Below, piece by piece: positions 1 to 12,000 of a stretch of 64,000 nucleotides of DNA. The position numbers and the translations under genes are program-made. The notes under the pieces were generated by a model, which worked only from the letters and a program-made list of their open reading frames with translations, had not been told where the DNA came from and ran no database searches. How positions within the stretch are numbered: position 1 is the stretch's first letter; each line of letters opens with the position of its first letter. The stretch is from Coptis chinensis. Its lineage: Eukaryota > Streptophyta > Magnoliopsida > Ranunculales > Ranunculaceae. The stretch spans positions 23,555 to 87,554 of the forward strand of contig JADFTS010000016.1 of assembly GCA_015680905.1 (NCBI GenBank). The letters run 5' to 3'.

Positions 1-3000
1 GTTTAGCTAATTACCGTGACAGGTGAACAAATCATACCTCTTTTGGGCGGTCAAAACATACACCACATTTAAGTATTGATTTGCACTCCTTCACCTCATC
101 TTGAAGTCTCTGAATTGCAGCCTCTCCGCTTTCTGAAGTCATCTCCAATATAGCATTATTAACTCCAGCAAGTTCGTCCTCGAGCCCCTTCCTCTCATCT
201 CTGCTTTGGAGTAACTAACCTTAGACATTTGTGACATTTGTGCGTGGAAAGCATAAAATATTTCAAGCCAATTGGTTGTTGCTAGAGTGCTCGACACAAA
301 CATAAAACATCACGGTTATCTCCACAAAGTAGAACTTTCGGGCCCTTGATGCATAGGTAGTGAACTTTTCGACCAAATGATGCTAAATTGTAATATACAA
401 ATTAAGACATCACAGGTAACTCCACATAAATGAACATCCGGAGCCTTGACGCAAAGATGGTGAATTTTTCAATAAAATGATGCTAAATTACAATTTAAAA
501 AAGGGAGATAAAATGCATTGTTTCCTAACATCTAAAATTTCTGAACAAGTTACTGATAGTATAAACTGTAGTGACCCACACAGCCACATGACGTCATAAA
601 AGTGGAATATGTCAACTAGATAAGTTTCAAAACATGTAGAATTCACAAAGGAGACTTCGCTTACATAGAATACCAAAGAGGCCACTGTCATAATCTTCAC
701 CTATTTACTTGAATTTATTTTTTGAAACAAAAGGTCAACTCCCCATTCAGATTCAACGTAGGTATTTTGAACTTCAAACTCAAAGAGAAGAAAAAAAAAC
801 AAACAAACAATTTTATGTACTTCCAGATCGAGACAAAAGCAATGGAGTTTCAGAATTTATCGGCCTGCACATCTGGCTTTTTCAATTTTAGAAACTCGTA
901 AAGCTTTTTCTATATCAAAACAATGTTAATAAGGTGGGAAAATGAACAATTTGCAAAGCTTATTGACAATGATAATAACGGCTTGCTGATTGGTCTAGAG
1001 TAGAAAGAAAGTTCGGGTGCTATGGAGATGGTCATAAGGTGAACCACACCATATTTGGTCTATTGTCTCAACTCTCAATGCAATGAGGACTAACACATCC
1101 TTGACAATGTCCTGTCATCAAAATCATGGACAAATTTTTCTTAAGGGATAAATGATGCATTTTCCAAGAGGTGAAAAAACATGCTGCTTATTGATGCAAT
1201 ATACTTCTCCAATCGAAAATGTATAAACTTCTCTCTATACCTTAAGAAAAAGATTAAAAGTATAGCTTGATACATTAAAGAATCATCAGGAGAATGTGAA
1301 GTCAAGTATAAAACATAGAGAACACACCTCTCACTCTCCAACTCCATCTCATACTCGGCAACCTTTTTTTGGGTTTGCTCAAATTCTTTCTCTGAGGAAG
1401 CGACAGCACCCCTAAGCCACTTCAGCTCTTTCTCAGCATCCGTTAATTCCCACTTTGCACTCTCTATGATCAAGGAGATGTGTCTGTTCTCTGATGAAGC
1501 TTTGCTGGCCTCGATAAGATCGCATTTCAACTGTAAAACTCAAATTAGTACAAGTAAATGAAGAAGCATGTCAAAGATAAAGAGCCCTACCTGATCATCA
1601 CTGCAGCTTATCTTCAATTTGAAGGACTCCTGCGCTGCCTTTGCTTGCAGGAGTTGCTTTGCGATCATCTGCTTCTCAAAAAGAAGAAAGCTCTGCCCCT
1701 GCTTTGTTTTCACACTCTCAGAAACAAGCTGCAAAAGAAGAAAATTAGGAAGCTTGTCTCACTCACTCTCCCAGACACCCAAAATACAGTATACATTCTT
1801 TTAATGAAACCCACTTCAAGAAAGCCTGTTTCAACCTTCATGTGTCTAGGTCTATTCCCCTCTAAATTCTAAATCAAGCAACTCAACTCGGGGATCATAC
1901 ACCAATATACCATAAAAAACAGAAGGACTGACTACTCAAATATCATCCATTTCTGGCCGAGGACCCACCAATAACTCAAACTACACTATAGAAAAAAGTG
2001 GAATTGTTCATTAGAACACCTACATAAAAATTGGGTTCCTAAAAGAGAACGAATTTGTGGACAGGCATAGAAATCCTGTCCATGAGACAAAATCAGCTGA
2101 TTAGTCCACTTCAACAATTCAAGTCAATAGAGTAACAACTCAGAGCACCACATATTTTTCCTCTTTCTTTATTTTCAACAAATGAAATAAAAAAGGAAAA
2201 CAATTAAAACAAAGGAGAATGGAAATGGAAAATATAAGTTGATCATCTCTTCCATTGCTCTCTGATAGTTAGTTCAAAACTATGAAGCCAAATCTTTTTT
2301 CTGGTGCCAATTTGAAGCTTCAAACACACCCATCTCTAAATTGATAAGATAATATGAAAAATCATCTTAATTCCCTGATTTTTTATTTTTTTTTAATCGG
2401 TAAAGTGTAATATTATTAATATAACTAAAGATAGCTACAATAGGATGAGATATCCCACATTACATACACAAAAAAACAAACAAAAAGTATGTGGCTTGTC
2501 CCAGTCTGATCATCTCATCATTATGGACTCCCATCTAAACACAAACGCCATAAGGTATGTTTCGTGTGCCATAAAGTATGTTTCATGTCTCAATATGCAC
2601 CTTCGACCAAAAACATAAAAGTGCTTTAATGGTCAGCACAACTTTCTCTATAGGCAATGTTGCTCCCTCAAAATGTCTCTAATTCCTCTCCAACCAAATG
2701 CCCCACATAATAGCAAAGGGAGCATGCTCCACAGTCGTTGTCCCTTCTCTGGGTGGACTCTCAAGTCCCATGAGGCTAATAACATCGTCACTGAAACCGG
2801 ACAAACCCAAGAAACCACCGAGAATAAAATGACACCAAATCCGCCATTAAAAAGGACAAAACAAAATAATATGATTCACAAACTCCCCATCACTTAAACA
2901 CAACAGACAAAAGTTGACAAGGACTTCTTTGACACGTCTTTTTCTGAGATTGTCAATAGTCAAGATTTTATCAAGAGATACACACCAAACAAAAAAAGTA

Positions 3001-6000
3001 ACCTTTGACGGAATTTTAGAACCCTAGATAACATGGCTAGGAAAGTTAAGAAGGGCATAAAGTTTATAACGGGGAATTAGTGAATGAAGCTTAAAGTAAA
3101 AAGATCTAGAATAAAATCTCCCTTTCTTGTCGATAGACCAAAGCCTCTTATCTTTGTCCGGTCTCACAGAAGGAATAGAGTCTAACATCATCGTGAGAGT
3201 AGCCACACTCACTATATCCCTGTCAAAGAGAGCAATATGAATACCCAGGTCCCACGCAATAAAACCATTGTGTTCCCTCATGAACGATTGAACTGGCATG
3301 TTCTTTAGGTTAGAAACAACATATAATCTAGGGAAAACATGATACAAAGGCCTCTCGTCTAGCCAAATATCCTCCCAAAAGCAGACGTTATCACCTTTGC
3401 CTAAAACAAATCTAATATGTTTGTGAAACATCTCTCCTACTCTCTGAACGCCTTTCCAAATACCACAACCGTAAGGTATGACAACTTGACCACTCTTCCA
3501 CCCTAGACTACAATGAAAAGAAATCAAGACCCATTTATAGATAATTCATGCATTATGCAATACTTCAAGAAGCTAACTTAGCTAACTATACCCAAGATAG
3601 AAAATCACTATGGAGAATTGAATTTTAAAGAACCAATTGATGATTGGGTTGCTATCAAGTTGGATAAACCATGATTTTGGGTGTTTGGGTATTTTGGCGT
3701 ATAGTGATGTTCATTCTCTGAGTTCCATCCTAAAAGTTGTGAATTTGCAGAAAGGGAAGGAAATGAGCTCTCATTGAAATCTCAATGATAAATTCTGATA
3801 TTGTGCGTTATGCACGATTTTAATCACACAAAGTGACGCAATAACGACATTGGAACCGAAATTTGTTGTCGGAGCAGATTCAAATAACAGAAATCTAGAT
3901 TAAGGATCAGAGAGCACTGGTGGAGATGACTAGTTTCTGATTTTCATTTTTGTTCTTTATTTGTTGAAAAGGAACAAAAAAAAGGTTGAAGTGGACCAAT
4001 CAGTTGTTGTTGTCCCGTGAACAAGATTTCTATGTCTGTCCACAAATTCGTTCTCGTCCTAAAAACCCAACATACTCCGTCCAACATCTCATCACTAACA
4101 GACAACCCGAACGCGTAAGTTCAGACGGCAAAGATGAGTTAAAACAAGTTTTAAGTAGATCTTTCAAAAACCAACAATGACAAATTCTCACAACATTTTA
4201 TCCAGAAAACAAATTATCAGCAGCAAGCCCAAGACGCTAGGAGTATATCTTTAGCACCACAAGTCCAGAAACAAACCCATTTTAATCTTAACCTTCCAAT
4301 TTCAACATTCAACGTCGAGGTTTATTGTTTATTTCAAAATGTAAACTATGAAGTAAATACACAAATTTTCAGCACAATTACAGTTACGAAATGAAAGTAT
4401 CAGAATCAAATCCAAGCTATTATTTTCAAACATGGAAGAACAGTATTAGAAATTTAGAATCAACAAAAAAATTCACCAAACTCGAACTAGCGTTCAATTT
4501 TCGACATTAATGATAAAGTTTCAAGAATGTTTTAGAATGTTTCTTCTCACAATAAGTATCGTGTTAGACCTTGATCACGATAAGATTGGCACTGGTATGC
4601 TGGGGTTTGGAGCCTAATCTGAGTTTAGTTCTAATGATGACAACCCTAGTCTTTATAGATAGTTGCATAAATATTGGTGGATCCCAGGCAGAGACCAGAT
4701 TCATTTACAGATTATTGCAGATGAAAATAAGACGTTATATAAGTATTTAAGGAATGTGATTGGATGACACAAGATTTTTTGGGATCCCAACCCAGTAAAT
4801 AAGATGCACCTAGTCAGTAAAAAAATTCAAACAGAGGTTCAAAGCAAGTGAACCAGGCAACAGAGACGAACCTTGATATTGTAATCATCTCTATCAGCAA
4901 CCTGATGCAGTAAATGCTGGTTCTGAGCTTGCATATCTTCATATGCTTGACCAATGGTCTGCAAAAGAAAAACAAATTTTCTATGTAAGTGTCCAGAATA
5001 TAAAATTATGAATGTGGTGACCACAAATATCACAATTTATGAATCAACTTAGCACCTCGATTTCAGAAATATAAGCTTCCGCTTCACCATCTTTAACTTT
5101 TATGGCCTCTCTAAGCTCCAGAACATCTCTGTGAGGTGAATTGCAATGACCACTATGAGATGGAAATGTACTAGATCCCATGAGTATAAACTGCATCCGA
5201 AATTCTCAGGAGTACGTAATTATAGAAACTATAGTACATCCCTAAGTCTAGTTGTATTGTCATAGATGCCCATAACATGAAAAATTAATCCACAATGTCC
5301 ACATGTGTACAAAGAATACATGTTATCAACAACAGTAATAACAATAGCGATAGCACTATGACAAGGAGAATTCGTAAGTTTTAAGAGTATCTCCAACAGT
5401 GAAATGTCCGATACAAGTATATCAATGCAACAGAGCCGACGGTGGTTAGACCAAGGCCTCCTGATGTGCTATTTCCCCGTATAAGCTATCAATATATTTC
5501 TATAGAAATTTAGCTGGTTTTAAACTCAGATACAGCAACTAAGCAAAAAAGATATGGCTGAATTTGTGTTTTCTGGCAACAGGCTTGCTACAACAGAAAT
5601 AGTGTCATGCCTTTGAAGATGATCTAATAGTAATAATCAAAACAAAACCAGAGGCAACATCTTGATTTATATTAGACAAAAATACTAAAACATACAACAT
5701 ACTATCCAAAAATGCACATTGATACAACATACTACTTCTTGTACCAATTTATGCAATGTACTAAATGAATTTGTCCAATTGATACAACCAACACTATTCA
5801 GGTGAAAAAAAACCCTAAATTGAAATTGACAAGCAATTTAAGATCACTTCAACATCAATTGAAGTAAGTTTTCACTTTTTCATCATATTCAAATCTTATT
5901 TTACCTCTTCTTTACAATTGTGTGTTTCAATTTAGAGTTTTTTAAATTTAGGGTTTTTTCTTCACTTGACACGCCCTCACTCCGGCACTCTAATTTGGCC

Positions 6001-9000
6001 TGAATAGTGTTGGTTGTATCAATTGGCCAAATTCATTTAGTACATTGTGTAAATTGGTACAAAAAATAGTACATTGTATCAAAGTGCATTTTTCGGATAG
6101 TACGTTGTACCTCCTAGTATTTTTGTCCAAACGGAAGTATTTCAGGAAGAAGGAAACATAATATAAAATGACTTCACCACAAGTACACAATTCCACTGTA
6201 TTACCCTATGATAAATTCATAATAAGCACATAATGACTTGATACTCAAATAAATAAATATTTTTCTTCCAAAAAAAATATAAAAAAATGAAGAAGAAGTC
6301 AGACAGACAACACACATCCACAAAACAACTTACACATGCACCTAGGCCTTGCAACTTCTTGGATAAAAGGAAACATAGAAACTGACCTTTCACAAACATC
6401 CAATTCGGCTCTTAAATCAGCAATTTCAGATTCAGCGGCAGAAAGCCTTTGCTGGCAAGCAGCCTCAGCTTCATTAGCTGCCTTTACTCGTAACTCTAAA
6501 CTATGCTCTTCTAAAGCATTTCTCAAAACTTCAGTTTGCACAAGAGCTCTACGTTCTGACTCCTTGATTTCCATCACGTCTCTGCATGCACACCATGGAA
6601 ACTAATAATCTGTTGATGTGATATGAATAACTTTATACAGGAGAAACAAAGTGTAAACAACTATATCGTTTATGCAGATTTTTATTTTATTCCTTTCTTT
6701 TCTTCTTTAAGGCTGGGATTTGGCCATTTCAGGTTCAAACTATTTGACCCAACCAAAACTTTAATTTGTAGGGGATTACCTCTTACGAGGCTGTGCAACA
6801 ACTGTTTAACTGCTTGCAATGATATATCTGAAAATTTCAGTAAAGGAACTCAATTACAACTACCGGATACTAACTTACAGTTCTGAATAATCTAAATAGT
6901 AGTGTTTGTATCTCTTACTTTTTGCCTATTTGTCTTATACAAAAATGGCATACACTATACCATTAGAAGTCAGAATGCAAAAGTTTCCCAACACTCTTAG
7001 TTTCATACTATGTGGTACATTATGAGAGCGGAAATATGCAGCATTTAATTTGGGTGAGACATAAAGCATGGATCATATTTTGGAGAGTACTGCACTCAAA
7101 ACAAGTAGCCACATCTTCATCTCCATAATCTTACTAGTGCAAGTACATGGACTTCTTAGGTTAAATCATTGTCCAGATTATTGAATTGGTTAAACAATAA
7201 ATAAAAGGCAATACCATCAATTCTCAATTAATGTATTGATCGTCAATCAATGTGTTTAATATACCAAGAAAATAGTATATTTATAATGCTTTTGCACTAC
7301 AGACCCCAACTTATAAGGATTGGCTGTAACTTCAAGACTTTCTACAAAAACAAAAATTATACTAATCCTTTGCTTGAACCCTTTTTTCCCTTGGTTTTAT
7401 CTTCAAGGCTAAGAGCCAGTACCGAGACGTCAAATTTGAGTTTTTTATTAGGGAAAAAAAGAGGAAAAATTGGACGTGAATGCATTATATCTTGCTGAGA
7501 ATTTGTTGGATATTACTGCCAGTGACATCACGCGTCCAAGTGGCATTAGATTAAAGAAAGGTCATAGGAAACGTCAGATTTAGGTGATAATTGAAATCAA
7601 TTTACCTGTTTTATACAGATTTGACTGTGTTACAAACACATACTCAGCTTCCTTCAGCCTTAAACCATTTAAACTAAATGTTTTTCACTGATTTTAAGAT
7701 ATTGAAGAGCACATGTAAGCATGCTCAAATGTACCTGTTGTCAAAATGCTCTTGTCCATGCATCTCCAAGAAGACCTGTAATTCTTGTGTTTCCTTCTGT
7801 GATGTTTCAACCTGCAAGACCATCCGTTAATAATGGCTCATTAGAAGCTCAATCCTACTATCATAATATAGCCGAAGGTCAAATTTTAGTTAAAGAGGTT
7901 AAAAAATAGACTTTGCAAACTCCTGCATAGTCTTGAGATTCATGGTCCCCCTTAAACTTTGGGAGCATCCAACTGGTGATGATTGGAGAGGCCCAACTGC
8001 CCCAGGAACTATATACTGCAATGCAAGGCTTTAATTGTCCCATGTGGGAATATACTAACATCTCAACACGCCCCCTCATGTGTGGCATTACTTGAGCCTA
8101 ACACGTGGACCACATATTTGGGTGACGTGGAGTAAACGGGCCCTTTGGGCCAAACACAATACAACATGCTCTGATACCATCTTAAACTTTAGGGGCAGCC
8201 AACTCAATACCATTTGGTGATGAGTGGAGAGGCCCCAGGAACTATATACTGTAATGCAAGGTTTAAATTGTCCCGTGTGGGACTAAACTAACATCTCAAC
8301 AGTCCCATATCGAGAGTTTCAAGTCTTGCACAACAATATATTAGTTCTTGGGGACGCTCCACTCATTGCCAATTGGTTCATGTTGGATGTTCCAAAGTTT
8401 AAGATGGTATACGAGCATGCTATTTCAGTATTTGGCCCAAAGCGCGCCTGTGTGCTCCACATCACCCACTAAAATCAAAGTCCACGTGTGGGCTCAAGCC
8501 ACGCCACGTGTGTGGGCATGTTAAGATTAAGAATCGCATATTGGGAGTTTCTAGCCTTGCGTAATATTTTCCTGGATTGCTCCACTCATTGCCAGTTTGT
8601 TTTAAGTTGGACTCCAAAGTTTAAGACCAAGACATCAGAAGTATATGAAGAAAAGTACATAGATCAGTAAACATACCAGTGCCTTAAGGGATTTGATCAG
8701 TGTCATCTGTTCAGCACATCTATCAGCCAAACTCTTGCACTCATTCGTCTACAGCCCAATTGTAAAAGTCAGACGAGAGAGAGACATGCCACTTATTGTT
8801 AAACCTCCGTATAGGGTATTGTCTATAGTTTGTCAATAGATTGAATGTATAACATGCTTCAGATAACTTCTGAAGAGAAGCGCTAGACTCCCTCTCAACT
8901 CTCCTTTTTCAAAATTATGAAAACAAATATATATAAAGGTCAAGAAGGACTATTCCAATATGAAAAGCCAATAGGATACGACTCCCGGTGTGTGGTACAG

Positions 9001-12000
9001 GACAGACTCCACAGTTTTTTATATTATTAGGAGCATGCTATTTGAAAGCTCTAAAGGAGGCATGCTATCTTGCAAGCTCTAATGGAGGCATGCTATCTGC
9101 AAGCTCTAAGGCATGCTACAACCCAATTTTCGGGGACTTGACACCCTGTATATGACTCAGAAAATTATCTTCCCTTACTCTATAATATTCTTAGGAGTTA
9201 AGACTGCTTAGCAGTTTTTATCTATGCCTGGGGCATTCAAGATTCAAGACTTGGGAGGTCAAATTCACAAAGTTCAACAATTTCCTCTCAAGATTTTCTT
9301 TATAATTCTCCAGATTCTCTATCAATCAACTCTTGCACCCCTTCTATGGGCCTCTATCCTTAAATTTGAGGGAGTACCACAAGAAACACCTATTGAAAGC
9401 AGCCTCTATATGGTGGTTCAAATTTGCAAATTTCACAATTACTGGAAACACGGCTTCAGAGTTAGAGGCCCTTTCAATGGATGGAGTGTGGATGTAAAAG
9501 AAAGGTATTTTTTTGTTTATTGACAAAAAGATAATTTTATCACATATTATGACTATACCAAACCACATATCACAAAAGTTGGTTCACCCAAGTTGATGCT
9601 CTCCTCATCACCCTTTGGAACACAAACGCGCACCTTGATGGGCGATCAGTCTGGCCATGCACTAGGTTCCTCAGAATGTCATTTCATCATTTACGTCAGC
9701 ATCCAGTTTTAAAATGTGTAACGTTTTTTGCCACACGGTATTTCTAACATAAAAGTTGGATTGGTCAGTTGACTGTTGGTGGAGGTCACCAAATAAGTGG
9801 TTTCTTTCAAAGAGGGTTTGTTGCTCCTCCTAACACATTTTAAAGCTTTTCCATGTATTTACATACTTTTATAAATAGATATGTCCCACAATAAAATAAA
9901 AGAATGTGTGGATGAGTGGGGTCGAACCCACAACCAACATGTGAGCGTCACAGAGTCTTGCCATTAGGGCATCTCCAACGGGGGTGTAAATGTAAAGTTT
10001 ATACCCTTCCCCCCCGCCCCCCCCCCCAATCTAAAAAATACCCTCCCACTGGGAGATGAAAACTGAAGGTAAACCAAGAGGAGAATTCTCTTCCACGGAT
10101 ACAAATTTGTAAAAGACTTGGGTCTCCCTTGAAGTGACACTCGGGTTTAAACTAAATCCGAACGTCTCTTGGAGTGACGTCATTCCAAGTGACTTCCGTG
10201 TTTTAAATTTCCAAATTTGTAAAATTTCCCCATTGGTGTCTTCATACTGGACATTAGTGTATAGTGGGAGTTGTAAAATCTTAATGATGCACATGTGGAG
10301 GTGTAACTCTACACACACACATTGGAGATGCCCTTAAGCAAAAACAACTTGAGGCAAATTAGATACGTAGATAACGTTGATATTCATTCAGTATAAGAGG
10401 TCTCTCCTTCATATCTTATAATATAAAGCCTAAAAGTCCATTAAAATTATGACTTGGCCCTTTATATAGATCTGCAGAGGGGATGCCCTAAGCTATGCTT
10501 CAAAAAATTTGTTCTTCAACAATAAGCATATGCTTGGATGATAAATTTTATAAATATCATATCAGTCAGCTTCTGATCCCAAATTTATTTTACCAATGTA
10601 ACAACTAAGACTCCCAAAAGTATGTTTCCACCTCCTAAGGGGCTGAAACTCAGCCACCAAATGCAAAATTATCCACCAAATCGTTCTTTGCCTATAAATG
10701 TACATCAATGAGGGTTCAATTAATGAAATGGGATGGCCCTTTAATTCTGATATCGATTGACACGGTGTCAAATAAGCATTCTTCAGATAGGAAATAAAGT
10801 GCATAAAGAAACACGCACACACCATAAGAAAATATTATAAGGGATACCCATGAGGATTGCAGTACATAAAAGAATAATGACGAAGCGAGCAATACAAGTT
10901 AGGTATGAGCAAAAACCTTTCTACTTAGTTGAGCTTTCAGTGAATGAGCTTCTTCACGCAAAGAAAGAGCTTCACAAGCTGTTCCCTTCCACCGATTCAG
11001 TTGGGCTTCCATCATATCCATTTCTTTAGAAAATGCAGAAATCATTACATGGAACTCCGTCTTGATGTCCTTGCGACCTGACACAATGGGCACCTTCATA
11101 CATCTGAAGCTATGTACACTGCAGAAAGTATACACCATCACTCACCTGAATCCTGCTCGACTTCTTCCACTTTCATTTCGAGATCATTTCTTTCAACTAT
11201 GCACCGCTGCAGTTGACACTCTAGTTCTTCTATCTTGGTTTCGCAGTCCTTAATATCATTCCTAGCAGCATCTGCTGACTCTGCTTTTACACTTAGATCC
11301 TTTTCCCTTCGCATGACATGAGTCCTGTCAGCCTGAATAGCGTTTATTAAGATAATCACAAACCAAAGATACGATTACAGCATGGAAATAGATGTAAGAA
11401 ACATTATTACCTGCAGTGAATCAGTTAATCCTTTGTATCGTTCCATTTCAGCATTCCAATGTTGAAGCTGGTCACTTAGTAAAGTGTAAGGCCTTGAAGA
11501 AACTACATACTTTTCATCCATCAGTTCATTCTGTAAGAATGTGGGAAATTAGTGTTACAGATTTCGGAAGAAGAATACATATATGGCAAAAGAAGTAAGA
11601 TAAGGATCAATATAGATAACATGGAAACTGACCTGACATTCTTGAAACTTTTTGGATATGCTAAGAGTATGTTCTTGTGCTTCCTGAAGCTCTGAGAGAC
11701 GGGTACTAGCAAGCGTCTGCAGGAAAAGAAAAGTAAAAACGTAACCTGAGGTATAAACCAAGAACTACCTTTAGAGAAGAGAAATTTACAAGCAGTTCTA
11801 TGTATGCCCCCAGGACAAGCTACCTAATTTGTTAAAATACCTTAGACTCTTCTAGAGATATTTTCAATTCCCGAATTCCCATATTCCTATCTGAAGACTT
11901 TTCTGGTGATGTGCTTCCATTTACTGTGTTCAGTGCTGGAAGATGCAGTCCATGTAGCACATTCATTTGCATTTTCAGATTAACTATTTTTCTTCTACTT

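Noticed and set aside
1619-1872. Plus-strand frames over HUB2 exon 16
   Set aside because: Antisense of a confirmed exon.
9905-9966. Possible functional tRNA gene on the minus strand
   Set aside because: Only box-like motifs fit; no cloverleaf, and the A/B region is split by a MITE.
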